Positions 53,128 to 61,707 of a stretch of DNA of 64,000 nucleotides are shown here, piece by piece. The stretch comes from Ardenticatenaceae bacterium (GTDB lineage: Bacteria; Chloroflexota; Anaerolineae; Promineifilales; Promineifilaceae): positions 37,540 through 101,539 of the forward strand of contig JACKCD010000017.1 of the NCBI GenBank assembly GCA_020634215.1, given 5' to 3'. The notes beneath the pieces are model-generated. The model did not search any database and was not told the DNA's origin. It was given only the letters and a program-made list of their open reading frames with translations. Position 1 is the first letter of the stretch; each line of letters opens with the position of its first letter. The position numbers and the translations under genes are program-made.

Positions 53128-53913
53128 CTAAATCGCCTGTTTATCCTCTTCATGCACATCCCGTGCGCCTGTCATAATCGCTACCGCTTCTGACATGCGA
53201 TAATCTTTGGGATGAATCACCGCGATGCGCCGCCCTAAACGTTGAATGTGAATACGATCCGCTAGTTCAAAAACATGGGGCATGTTGTGGCTGATGAGAA
53301 TGATGGGTAGCCCACGATCCCGAATTTTGCGGATGAGGTCGAGCACCATGCCCGATTCTTTCACCCCAAGAGCGGCCGTTGGCTCATCCATAATTACCAC
53401 ATGCTCGGCAAAAGCGGCGGCACGGGCTACCGCCACACCTTGCCGCTGACCGCCCGAAAGGGTTTCCACCGCCTGCTGCATGGATTGGATGCGGAATTGT
53501 AGGTCAGACATATATTCAGTCGCTTCGGTCAACATGCGCTTCTTGTCAAGCATCCGAAAGACAGAACCGAGAACACCTGGGCGGCGTATCTCCCGTCCCA
53601 AAAACATATTTTCCACAATGTTGAGGGCGGGAGCGACGGCCAAATCTTGATAAACTGTCTCAATACCATAGTGCCGGGCATCAATGGGTGAGTGAAACAC
53701 AACAGGGTTGCCATTCACCAAAATTTCGCCTTCATCGGGAATAAGCGCACCAGAAAGAGCCTTGATGAGAGTGGATTTACCCGCGCCATTGTCACCGATA
53801 ATCGCCATGATCTCGCCCGGCATTACTTCAAAATCAGCACCGTCTAGAGCGGTGACATGCCCGTAGCGTTTGATTAAACCACGTGCTTCTAAAACAGGGG
53901 TTGGCTTGCTCAT
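53128..53913 (-). CDS. Sugar ABC transporter ATPase, single domain (261 aa)
   Basis: Walker A GDNGAGKST, signature LSGGQRQGVAVARAA, Walker B VVIMDEPTAALG and VKESGMVLDLIRKIRDRGLPIILISHNMPHVFELADR place it in the RbsA/FrcA group, but with one nucleotide-binding domain instead of two, as in FrcA. ATG 53913 has AAAGGAGAG before it and overlaps the permease stop by four bases. It drives uptake with the permease and binding protein encoded upstream. Confidence 0.92.
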   Translation of the reverse strand: MSKPTPVLEARGLIKRYGHVTALDGADFEVMPGEIMAIIGDNGAGKSTLIKALSGALIPDEGEILVNGNPVVFHSPIDARHYGIETVYQDLAVAPALNIVENMFLGREIRRPGVLGSVFRMLDKKRMLTEATEYMSDLQFRIQSMQQAVETLSGGQRQGVAVARAAAFAEHVVIMDEPTAALGVKESGMVLDLIRKIRDRGLPIILISHNMPHVFELADRIHIQRLGRRIAVIHPKDYRMSEAVAIMTGARDVHEEDKQAI

Positions 53914-54905
53914 TTTGCTCTCCTTTGGGTTACTTGGTCTACAGCCACAGCTAAAATAACCAGCACACCAGTGATGAGCCACTGATAAATAGAGTCCACG
54001 CCCATCAGGGTGAGACCATTGCGGAAGATGCCCACAATCAACGCACCGAGTAAGGTACCCAAAATATTGCCGCGCCCACCAAAGAGGCTGGTGCCGCCGA
54101 GAACAACGGCCGTTATACTCTCCAAGTTTGCGTTCTGCCCGGCCTGTGGGTCAGCCACCCCAGTACGGGAAATGAGCAGCAGGCCAGCAATGCCATAAAA
54201 AAGGCCAGCCACCATGTACACGCCCACCAGTAAACGTTGCGTGTTGATACCAGCCAAACGAGTTGCTTCTGGATTATCACCAATGGCGTAAACGCGACGG
54301 CCGATGGCCGTCTCCCGCAGCACAAACCAGGCAATAAAAAAGAGCAGCACCATCAGTACCGAGCCGTAGGTAAACTTAGTGCCACCATCGCCACCCACGG
54401 TAAAGGTACGGCCAAAAAAAACATGCCAAGGCGAATCCGTCATGCGAATCGTTGTCGTCGTGTAAATGCGGGTAAGGGCAAAAGCAATGTTGAACATACC
54501 CAACGTGACAATAAAAGGTGGCAGCTTGAGGCGGGTTACTAACAACCCATTGGCTGCCCCAAAAGCCATCGCCGCGATGAAACCAAGTAGGATAGCCAAC
54601 GGGGCTGGAACCGCATTATCCATAAAGACCTTCGCCATCAAAATCTGGCTAAAGGCCATAATCATGCCGTTAGATAGGTCAATACCGGCCGTTAAAATGA
54701 CCAATGTTTGCCCAATGGCTAATGTCCCAACGACCATCACCTGCTGGACAATCAGAGAAAAATTAGAAGCAGACAAAAAGCGGTCACTTTGTGAGGCAAA
54801 AAGAATAGAAGCTAAAACAAGGGCAATAAAGGGGCCGACGGTGGGAGTCGCCAGGATGCTCACTAGAGAAAATCGGGGCTTGGCCGGGGCACTGGTTGTG
54901 GTCAT
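53910..54905 (-). CDS. Sugar ABC transporter permease, RbsC/FrcC type (331 aa)
   Basis: About nine membrane segments with GQTLVILTAGIDLSNGMIMAFSQI, NGLLVTRLKLPPFIVTLGMFNIAFALTR, YAIGDNPEATRLAGINT, and AVVLGGTSLFGGRGNILGTLLGALIVGIFRNGLTLMG are the RbsC-class permease signatures for pentose or hexose uptake. It overlaps the ATPase gene (ATGA). A hairpin lies between it and the binding-protein gene. Confidence 0.93.
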   Translation of the reverse strand: MTTTSAPAKPRFSLVSILATPTVGPFIALVLASILFASQSDRFLSASNFSLIVQQVMVVGTLAIGQTLVILTAGIDLSNGMIMAFSQILMAKVFMDNAVPAPLAILLGFIAAMAFGAANGLLVTRLKLPPFIVTLGMFNIAFALTRIYTTTTIRMTDSPWHVFFGRTFTVGGDGGTKFTYGSVLMVLLFFIAWFVLRETAIGRRVYAIGDNPEATRLAGINTQRLLVGVYMVAGLFYGIAGLLLISRTGVADPQAGQNANLESITAVVLGGTSLFGGRGNILGTLLGALIVGIFRNGLTLMGVDSIYQWLITGVLVILAVAVDQVTQRRAK

Positions 54906-54927
54906 CTCTCTCTCCTACTTCTAGAAA

Positions 54928-54970
54928 AATAGCGGCGGGACGGGAAGGGAATCCCATCACCGCCGCTATT
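54928..54970 (-). terminator. Attenuator-like hairpin between binding-protein and permease genes
   Basis: AATAGCGGCGG (54928-54938) pairs with CCGCCGCTATT (54960-54970), with an inner GGGA/TCCC. On the minus strand five T residues follow. It likely lowers read-through from the abundant binding-protein transcript into the permease and ATPase genes. Confidence 0.7.
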
Positions 54971-55037
54971 GTATCGTAAATTTTCGACTAGTCAGGATTC
55001 AGCATATCTCAGGTTCACTGAATACTGTTTACAGAAA

Positions 55038-57056
55038 TTATCCCCAACAGTTGGCTACACCGAAGTCGGCATCTTCACTATCAACACCGTCTACAGGGTT
55101 GCTCGTGATGAGGGTCACGCCTGTGTCGGTGTAACCGGAAGGAGCCACGCCAGTCATAGCGTACTCAACAACGGTCTCTACGCCGAGGGAAGCCATACGG
55201 AGGGGATATTGTTGGGAGGTGGCAGCGATACGGCCGTCTACCACACCTTCCACACCCGTACAACCACCATCTACAGAGACGATGAGTACGTTGTCGGCCA
55301 CACCAGCAGCTTCTAAAGCAGTGTAGGCACCGAAAGCGGCCGGCTCATTGATGGTGTAGACCACATTGATTTCTGGGTCTTTGGTGAGGCAGTTTTCCAT
55401 AGCCGTTTGGCCTTCAGCCTGGTCGCCATGGGTATCTTCTTCACAAACGATTTGGGGATCACCATCTTCAATACCGTAACCGGCAACAAAACCATCGCGG
55501 CGCAGTTGACCAACGGTGATGCCAGGGGCCAGGTTGAGCAAGGCAATCTTCACAGGCTCATCACCTTTGACGGCACGGGCATATTGACCAATCAAAATAC
55601 CAGCTTGATAGTTATCCGTTGCGTAGAGAGCATCAGTCGCATCTTGGGGGTCGGTGGGGGTGTCGAGGGCGATGACGATAACACCAGCAGCGCGGGCGGC
55701 TTCAATGGCAGGGACGATAGCGGAGGTGTCGCTGGGGGTAATCAAAATACCTTGCGCACCAGCAGCAACCATGTTTTCAATGGCGGTGACTTGGCTTTCG
55801 TTGTCGCCATCAAAGGTACCGGCAGCGGTCATGAGGGTTGCGCCAGCAGCGTCGGCAGCGGCTTGGGCGCCTTCTTTCATTTTGACAAAGAAGGGGTTGG
55901 TTTCGGTCTTGGTGATGAGGCCAATGATGATCTCTTGGTCAGCAGCGGGTGCTTCGCCAGCGGCAGCAACAGAAGCTTGAGCAGCTTCCAGGGCACCTTC
56001 GCTGGGTTCACCCCAGCAATTTTCGACACCAAAGACAGCATCTTCACTAGCAACCCCATCTTGGGGGCTGTTGGTGATGAGGGTTACGCCTGTGTCGGTG
56101 TAGCCAGAGGGAGCATTACCTGTTTTGGCATAATCTACAACAGTTTCAACACCGAGGGAGGCCATGCGGAGGGGGTATTGTTGGGAGGTGGCAGCAATAC
56201 GGCCGTCAATAATACCTTCTACACCAGCACAACCACCATCTACAGAGACGATCAAAACGTCATCAGCCACACCAGCAGCTTCCAAAGCAGTGTAAGCACC
56301 GAAAGCGGCCGGCTCATTGATGGTGTAAACCACATTGATTTCAGGATCTGAAGTGAGACAGTTTTCCATAGCCGTTTGGCCTTCAGCCTGGTCGCCGTGG
56401 GTGTCTTGTTCACAAACGATTTGGGGATCACCATCGGCAATGCCGTAACCTTCAACAAAACCATCGCGGCGCAGTTGACCAACAGTAATGCCAGGAGCCA
56501 GGTTGAGCAAGGCAATCTTCACAGGCTCGTCACCCATTACAGAACGAGCATATTGACCGATGAGCAAACCGGCTTGATAGTTGTCGGTAGCGTAGAGAGC
56601 ATCAGTCGCTTCTTGGGGGTCGGTGGGGGTGTCGAGGGCGATGACGAGGACACCAGCCGCACGAGCCGCTTCAACAGCGGGAACGATGGCAGAAGTATCG
56701 CTAGGGGTAATCAAAATACCTTTTGCGCCAGCGGCAACCATGTTTTCAATGGCAGTGACTTGACTTTCGTTGTCGCCGTCAAATGTACCGGCAGCAGTCA
56801 TGAGGGTTGCGCCAGCAGCGTCCGCAGCAGCTTGGGCACCTTCTTTCATTTTGACAAAGAAGGGGTTGGTTTCAGTTTTGGTGATGAGGCCGATGATGAT
56901 TTCTCCATCAGCAGCAGGCTCCTCGGCGGCTGGTTCTTCGGCGGCGGGTGCCTCCGCAGCAGGTGCTTCCGCCGGAGCTTCTGCACCACAAGCGACTAAC
57001 ATAAAGGTGAACAGCACGAAAAGTGCTAAGACGAGCGCTAATTTGCGTAATGACAT
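55038..57056 (-). CDS. Tandem-duplicated sugar-binding lipoprotein (672 aa)
   Basis: A lipoprotein signal (LVLALFVLFTFMLVACG) and an Ala/Glu/Pro linker precede two complete type-I periplasmic binding domains in one chain, about residues 50-350 and 375-672. Both start EIIIGLITKTETNPFFVKMKEG and end with GYTDTGVTLIT...FGVxNCWG. The DNA repeats with a 969-base (323-codon) period and high identity; domain 2 begins after a short linker GEAPAADQ. One domain is the normal length for a FrcB/RbsB-like protein. AGGAG precedes ATG 57056. The gene contains no palindrome copy. Confidence 0.9.
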   Translation of the reverse strand: MSLRKLALVLALFVLFTFMLVACGAEAPAEAPAAEAPAAEEPAAEEPAADGEIIIGLITKTETNPFFVKMKEGAQAAADAAGATLMTAAGTFDGDNESQVTAIENMVAAGAKGILITPSDTSAIVPAVEAARAAGVLVIALDTPTDPQEATDALYATDNYQAGLLIGQYARSVMGDEPVKIALLNLAPGITVGQLRRDGFVEGYGIADGDPQIVCEQDTHGDQAEGQTAMENCLTSDPEINVVYTINEPAAFGAYTALEAAGVADDVLIVSVDGGCAGVEGIIDGRIAATSQQYPLRMASLGVETVVDYAKTGNAPSGYTDTGVTLITNSPQDGVASEDAVFGVENCWGEPSEGALEAAQASVAAAGEAPAADQEIIIGLITKTETNPFFVKMKEGAQAAADAAGATLMTAAGTFDGDNESQVTAIENMVAAGAQGILITPSDTSAIVPAIEAARAAGVIVIALDTPTDPQDATDALYATDNYQAGILIGQYARAVKGDEPVKIALLNLAPGITVGQLRRDGFVAGYGIEDGDPQIVCEEDTHGDQAEGQTAMENCLTKDPEINVVYTINEPAAFGAYTALEAAGVADNVLIVSVDGGCTGVEGVVDGRIAATSQQYPLRMASLGVETVVEYAMTGVAPSGYTDTGVTLITSNPVDGVDSEDADFGVANCWG

Positions 57057-57310
57057 TTTTCTTCTCCTAATTTCAATTTTATCTCTTGGCTAACTACAAC
57101 TTGAATACTTGTTGCGCTTTTGTGATAATTGCGCGTCAATCAAGTTCGCTAACTCGTTCTCTTCTTTATCAGAATAGGCCACAGATTTTGGCACTCTCCC
57201 TTCTTGCTTCTCTATTGCTTCTCTTTTCTCTCCTAACGCTACCTCCTTGTTAGTTGATAGGTCTCTTATATTTGTGGGTGATAAAATATTGTTGCGATGT
57301 AACAAGGAAA

Positions 57311-57339
57311 ATTGTAAACGATTACAATATTGTTGTCAA
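57311..57339 (-). promoter_or_regulatory. Promoter of the sugar-uptake operon
   Basis: On the minus strand TTGACA (57339-57334) and TACAAT (57316-57311) are separated by 17 bases. The operator at 57313-57326 covers the -10 box. Confidence 0.75.
57313..57326. promoter_or_regulatory. LacI-type operator TGTAAACGATTACA
   Basis: A 14-base dyad with a central CG that fits the general LacI/PurR-family pattern TGNAANCGNTTNCA exactly. It overlaps the -10 of the transport-operon promoter, so the regulator should repress uptake genes when the sugar is absent. Confidence 0.8.
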
Positions 57340-57437
57340 CAAACTCACAAAATTTGTTGGAACCAGGGTAAAACTGCTGAACTACTAGCTTATTCTGTTC
57401 AAATCGCGGTCGTTTTCACCACTTTGTTCCGCAAAAA

Positions 57438-57466
57438 TTGACATTCTCTATGAAATCGTTTACATT
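57438..57466 (+). promoter_or_regulatory. Promoter of the LacI-family regulator gene
   Basis: TTGACA (57438-57443), 17-base spacer, TACATT (57461-57466). The operator at 57451-57464 overlaps the -10, predicting autoregulation. Confidence 0.7.
57451..57464. promoter_or_regulatory. LacI-type operator TGAAATCGTTTACA
   Basis: Second perfect match to TGNAANCGNTTNCA, 138 bases from the first. The two sites could be bound together by a tetramer or separately. Confidence 0.8.
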
Positions 57467-57501
57467 TAATCTGGGAGTTTTGGTAAGAAGGAGCACGATT
57501 T

Positions 57502-58497
57502 ATGGCAAGTATTAAGGATGTGGCAAAGTTGGCGGGTGTTTCCACGGCAACTGTTTCTCGCGTGTTAGCGGATAAACCTCATGTGCGACCTGAAGTGAAA
57601 GAACAGGTACGAGCAGCAGTTGCAACGTTGGGCTATCGTCCGAATCGCATGGCAAGTAATTTGCGTAAACAAACCTCGAATGTGATTGGGCTGCTGGTTT
57701 CAGATATTCGCAATCCCTTTTTTACGGCCGTTGCTCGCGCCATTGAGGATGAAGCCCATGCCCGCCAGATGAATGTCTTTTTGTGCAATACGGATGAAGA
57801 TATTGAGAAAGAACGCCACTACTTAAACACCTTGCTGGCTGAGAATGTGGCAGGCATTATTTTGTCACCAACGCAAGAATCGGTGGAGGCCTTTCAATTT
57901 TTATTGGACAGTGATACACCCGTCGTTTCGATTGACCGGCGCATTGAAGGGGCCAATATTGACAGCGTGTTGAGCAATAATGTACAGTCCGCCCAGTTGT
58001 TAACAGAACATTTGCTTGATAAAGGGTATGAACGTATTGTGGCCGTGCTGGGTTTGCAGAATAGCACAACGGGTCGGGAGCGGATGTTGGGTTATCAACA
58101 GGCATTGCAGCAACGGGGAGTGGTACTTGATCCCGATATTTCGACTTATGTGCAGCCACGTGAAAATCAAGGGTATGAGTTTGTGAAGGCGTTGTTGGCG
58201 CAGAAGGCCAAGCCAGATGCTATTTTGACAGGCAACAGCCGTTTAACGGTGGGGGCGGTGAAGGCGATTCAGGAGGCTGGTTTGCGGATTCCTGAGGATA
58301 TTGCCCTGGCAGGTTTTGATGATACCAATTGGATGCCTCATTTAGGGCCAGGCATCACGGTGATTGCCCAGCCAACACATGAAATGGGGAAGACAGCAGC
58401 GGAATTGTTGTTTATGCGGATGGCGGATGAGGAACGGCCGTCCCGTGAAGTAGTTCTAAAGGGCAAATTGATTGTAAGAAAGTCTACACAGCCGTAA
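57502..58497 (+). CDS. LacI-family transcriptional regulator (331 aa)
   Basis: The N-terminal helix-turn-helix ASIKDVAKLAGVSTATVSRVL (residues 2-22) and hinge helix YRPNRMASNLRKQ are followed by a periplasmic-binding-like sugar sensor (GLLVSDIRNPFFTAVARAIEDEA ... LAGFDDTNWMPHLGPGITVI). It should bind the two operators in the divergent region and control the adjacent sugar transporter, with release on sugar binding. AAGGAG precedes ATG 57502. Confidence 0.95.
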   Translation: MASIKDVAKLAGVSTATVSRVLADKPHVRPEVKEQVRAAVATLGYRPNRMASNLRKQTSNVIGLLVSDIRNPFFTAVARAIEDEAHARQMNVFLCNTDEDIEKERHYLNTLLAENVAGIILSPTQESVEAFQFLLDSDTPVVSIDRRIEGANIDSVLSNNVQSAQLLTEHLLDKGYERIVAVLGLQNSTTGRERMLGYQQALQQRGVVLDPDISTYVQPRENQGYEFVKALLAQKAKPDAILTGNSRLTVGAVKAIQEAGLRIPEDIALAGFDDTNWMPHLGPGITVIAQPTHEMGKTAAELLFMRMADEERPSREVVLKGKLIVRKSTQP

Positions 58498-58520
58498 ACT
58501 TTTTCAATCAAGCCGACAAA

Positions 58521-58548
58521 GGGGGAGAAACGGCCGTTTCTTCCCCCC
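58521..58548. terminator. Near-perfect hairpin centred on AACGGCCGTT
   Basis: GGGGGAGAAACGG pairs with CCGTTTCTTCCCCC with one unpaired base and no loop. It separates the convergent LacI and VOC genes. As at 53075, AACGGCCGTT is the centre of a terminator between convergent genes. Confidence 0.75.
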
Positions 58549-58556
58549 ACCCACCT

Positions 58557-59018
58557 TTAACCGACCACCGACTCCTGCAACTGCTGCCACACATCCCACG
58601 TCACCTGCCCCACCTCCGGCCGGGGTTCGTCCGGCAGCATGGCAATAAACTCCAGCGAATGGCCGTCGGGGTCGGTGAAGTAGATGGCGATGGCGGGCAT
58701 CCAGCCAAAGACTAACGGCCGTTCCGTGTCATCCTCCAAAAAATTATGCACCGCCAGCCCCTTTCCCTTCAAAAACGGCACCACCCGCTCCCGAATGTCG
58801 TCCACCGTTGAGCGAAAGGCAAAATGCTGCCGCTGCACCAATGCCGGCCGTTCCCACAGCCCTAGCATCGCCTCGCCCCGCCCACCCAGCCAATAAAAGG
58901 CAATCCGCCGATCTTCTTGCAGCAGCCCCAGTTCCAGCCCTAGCACCTCTTCATAAAACGCCATCGAGCGTTCCAAATCAGTCACATTGATATGTGTTTC
59001 AAATAAGCCGTTGATCAT
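58557..59018 (-). CDS. VOC/glyoxalase-superfamily protein (153 aa)
   Basis: The vicinal-oxygen-chelate fold is shown by HINVTDLERSMAFYEEVLGLELG at the start and IAIYFTDPDGHSLEFIAM near the end; His9-like, His in QRQHFAF and Glu in HSLEF are plausible metal ligands. Members include fosfomycin-resistance enzymes, glyoxalases and dioxygenases; no specific function can be given. GGAGG precedes ATG 59018. Confidence 0.85.
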   Translation of the reverse strand: MINGLFETHINVTDLERSMAFYEEVLGLELGLLQEDRRIAFYWLGGRGEAMLGLWERPALVQRQHFAFRSTVDDIRERVVPFLKGKGLAVHNFLEDDTERPLVFGWMPAIAIYFTDPDGHSLEFIAMLPDEPRPEVGQVTWDVWQQLQESVVG

Positions 59019-59046
59019 GGTTAACCTCCATTTTTGTTGATGTCGC

Positions 59047-59100
59047 AAGTTACAAGTTGCTGACCAGACTTGCCACTTGCCACCTGCCACTTGCCACTTT
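59047..59100. repeat. Repeat family H (ACTTGCCACTTGCCACC words)
   Basis: AAGTTACAAGTTGC followed by four CTTGCCAC/CTGCCAC words, upstream of the VOC gene. An AACGGCCGTT (59113) follows directly. Confidence 0.7.
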
Positions 59101-59265
59101 TACCCCATTGTAAACGGCCGTTTCCCCCTCATCCAACGGCCAACCGTACAGGTTGAGCCAACCGCATGAATTAACCAGAATCTTCATCACTTTATTACAA
59201 CTTCCTGCTACAGTACTCGGTGCTGTCAATGGCTCATTGGCAAACGTTTTCAGGAGAAGCACAAG

Positions 59266-60891
59266 ATGTTGAAGCGCAGACGCTTTTGGATCACACTCAT
59301 TGTCATTCTGCTGCTGGCTGGGGCTGGCGGCTATTATTATTGGACAACAACGGCCGTTTCTGCCCCCGTTACCGAGCAAGCAGCCATACAAACGGCCGTT
59401 GTGCGGCAGGGCGACCTCACCATTTCCGCCACCGGTGCCGGTACCATCGTCCCCGCTGCCCAAATTGACCTCGGCTTTGCCACCAGCGGCACCCTCGTTG
59501 AACTGCCCGTCACCGTCGGGCAAAAAGTTCAGGCCGGGGATTTGCTGGCGCGAATTGACGATACCAATTTGCAGGAAGCCCTCACCAACGCCCAGCTACA
59601 GCTTGCCCAGGCCACCATGCAAACCGATGCCTCCGCCACCCAAGTTGGTGTCAGCTACGACGATATTAGCGTCGAGCAGGCCACGCTCAATCTGGAACTA
59701 GCCCAAACCGCGCTTGATGACCTGGTCAACTGGGAGCCAGACCCCGATGCTGTGGCGCTGGCCGAAGCCAATCTCGCTTCCGCCAAGGCCAGTTTGCAGG
59801 CCGCTTCCGGACAAGAGGCCGCCACCGGCTACAGCAATCAGGTGTCACAAATCAGCCTGGAACAGGCACAACGCGCTTTGGACAACGCCCAGGCCGCTTA
59901 TGACACCGCCTTTGATCCGGGGCGCGAGTGGGAAACGTTTTACAACGAGCGCATCTGTTTGCAGGGGCAAGGCGGCGCGGTTCCCTGCACCGGGCAAAAA
60001 TTTAGCGAGCGCATTGCCAGCGAGCGGGCATCGGCTGAAAGCGGTCTCCAGCGGGCGCAAGAAAGTTTGCAAATTGCCCAGGCCAACTACAACGCCGCCA
60101 TCGCCACCGGCAACCGCAGCAGTTCCACCAACGCCCGCACCAGCGTGCTGAGCGCCGAGCAAGCGTTGGCGGCGGCACAAACGGGGCCGACCGATGAGGC
60201 AATTGAAGCAGCACAGGTGTCGGTACGGCAGGCAGAGTTGTCTTTAAAGCAGGCACAGTTGAATAAAGAAGCCAACGGATTGAGTCTGCAGCAAGCGCAG
60301 CTTAACGTGGCGGCAGCCGAGGCAGCCCTGTCCGAAGCGTCGCTGCTAGCTCCGGTGGATGGCACGGTGCTGGCGATTAATGCCGATGTGGGGGAGAATG
60401 CAGGAACGGCCGTTTTAATCACCCTGGCGGATCTGGAACGGCCGTTAGTCGAAATCTACATTGACGAATCCGACCTCGACAAAGTGGGGCTGGGTTTTGA
60501 AGTGGATGCCACCTTTGATGCCCTGCCCGACGACACCTTCACCGGCACCATTACCCAGGTAGACCCCCAGCTTAGCGTCGTTAACGGCGTTACCGCCATC
60601 CGCGCCCTGGTGCATCTCAACGCCGACTCTTTCTCCAAGCCCCAAACCCTGCCCATTGGCCTCAACGCCACCGTCGAAGTCATTGGCGGACGCGCCACCA
60701 ACGCCCTGCTCGTCCCCGTCGAAGCCCTGCGCGAAATTTCCCCCGGCGAATACGCCCTCTTTGTCATGGAAAACGACGAACCCAAACTAACCTTTGTCGA
60801 GGTCGGGCTAATGGACTTCACCTTTGCCGAAATCAAATCTGGGGTACAGGCTGGCGACATTGTTACCACCGGTGTCATCGAAACACAATAG
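59266..60891 (+). CDS. HlyD/MacA-type membrane-fusion protein (541 aa)
   Basis: One N-terminal membrane helix (FWITLIVILLLAGAGGYYYW), a lipoyl-like half motif (VRQGDLTISATGAGTIVPAAQIDLGF), a long coiled-coil hairpin (about 100-360, rich in Ala, Gln and Glu), the second lipoyl half (LLAPVDGTVLAINADVGENAGTAVLITLADL) and a beta-barrel end. It is the periplasmic adaptor of a MacAB-type exporter whose ATPase and permease follow. The coiled coil is longer than usual. AGGAGAAGC precedes ATG 59266. Confidence 0.92.
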   Translation: MLKRRRFWITLIVILLLAGAGGYYYWTTTAVSAPVTEQAAIQTAVVRQGDLTISATGAGTIVPAAQIDLGFATSGTLVELPVTVGQKVQAGDLLARIDDTNLQEALTNAQLQLAQATMQTDASATQVGVSYDDISVEQATLNLELAQTALDDLVNWEPDPDAVALAEANLASAKASLQAASGQEAATGYSNQVSQISLEQAQRALDNAQAAYDTAFDPGREWETFYNERICLQGQGGAVPCTGQKFSERIASERASAESGLQRAQESLQIAQANYNAAIATGNRSSSTNARTSVLSAEQALAAAQTGPTDEAIEAAQVSVRQAELSLKQAQLNKEANGLSLQQAQLNVAAAEAALSEASLLAPVDGTVLAINADVGENAGTAVLITLADLERPLVEIYIDESDLDKVGLGFEVDATFDALPDDTFTGTITQVDPQLSVVNGVTAIRALVHLNADSFSKPQTLPIGLNATVEVIGGRATNALLVPVEALREISPGEYALFVMENDEPKLTFVEVGLMDFTFAEIKSGVQAGDIVTTGVIETQ

Positions 60892-60926
60892 GGAATTTCA
60901 TGCGCGACAACACACGACCACCAAGC

Positions 60927-60991
60927 AAAATCAAAGATTCCGCAGATTTCGCAGATTCGTCCGCGTTCGTCCGTGTTCGTCCGCGTCCCAT
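60927..60991. repeat. Repeat family C copy
   Basis: AATCAAAGATTCCGCAGATTTCGCAGATT followed by GTCCGCGTTCGTCC and GTGTTCGTCCGCGTCC, ending 18 bases before the ATPase start. Confidence 0.85.
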
Positions 60992-61009
60992 TAACACAGG
61001 AATGGCAAC

Positions 61010-61702
61010 ATGCAGCCGATAATCCAAACCAACCAATTAACCAAGGTCTACGGCATGGGGGATGTGCAGGTGACGGCACTTAATGGGGTCAACCTGCAAA
61101 TCAACCCCGGCGAACTCGTCGCCATCATGGGGTCATCCGGCTCCGGCAAAAGTACCCTGATGAACATATTAGGCTGTCTGGATCGCCCCACCAGCGGCAC
61201 CTACGCGCTGGCCGGGCAAGACATCAGCAATCTGGACAAAGTGCAGTTGGCTCTCATTCGCAACCAGCGCCTCGGCTTTATCTTCCAATCCTTCAACCTG
61301 CTGTCCCGCACCAGCGCCCTGCACAACGTCATGCTCCCCCTGGTGTACCGCCGCCAGCAAAAACTGTCGCCCGAAGCGCGGGAAGCCAAAGCCATGTCCG
61401 TTTTGGAAGCGGTGGGGCTGGCTGACCGCGCCCACCATGTGCCAACAGAGCTGTCCGGCGGGCAGCAGCAGCGCGTTGCCATCGCCCGCGCCCTCGTCAA
61501 CGACCCCGTGCTGATTATGGCCGACGAACCAACGGGCAACCTCGACACCACCACCAGCCACGAAATTATGGCACTGCTGCACCAGCTTCATGCGCGGGGG
61601 CGCACCATCGTCATGGTCACGCATGAACCCGACATTGCCGCCCAGGCGCAGCGGGTGATTGTGCTGCGTGACGGGCAAATTGAATCGGATGAACGGAGGT
61701 AA
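61010..61702 (+). CDS. MacB-type ABC ATPase (230 aa)
   Basis: Walker A GSSGSGKST, signature LSGGQQQRVAIARAL, Walker B LIMADEPTGNLD and H-loop VTHEPDI are intact. It forms an exporter with the adaptor upstream and the permease five bases downstream. Unlike E. coli MacB, ATPase and permease are separate chains. Confidence 0.94.
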   Translation: MQPIIQTNQLTKVYGMGDVQVTALNGVNLQINPGELVAIMGSSGSGKSTLMNILGCLDRPTSGTYALAGQDISNLDKVQLALIRNQRLGFIFQSFNLLSRTSALHNVMLPLVYRRQQKLSPEAREAKAMSVLEAVGLADRAHHVPTELSGGQQQRVAIARALVNDPVLIMADEPTGNLDTTTSHEIMALLHQLHARGRTIVMVTHEPDIAAQAQRVIVLRDGQIESDERR

Positions 61703-61707
61703 GCAAG

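Larger units (their letters stand above)
57057..57501. promoter_or_regulatory. Divergent control region, binding protein / LacI regulator
   Basis: AT-rich region with two consensus LacI-family operators, each overlapping the -10 box of a sigma-70-like promoter facing one of the two genes. The binding-protein leader is about 245 bases long. No credible gene is present; the 71-aa frame at 57090-57305 is not convincing. Confidence 0.8.

Noticed and set aside
57090..57305. 71-codon minus-strand frame in the binding-protein leader
   Set aside because: It lies between promoter and start codon of the binding protein, has no convincing ribosome-binding site and is not recognisable; a leader peptide cannot be fully excluded.
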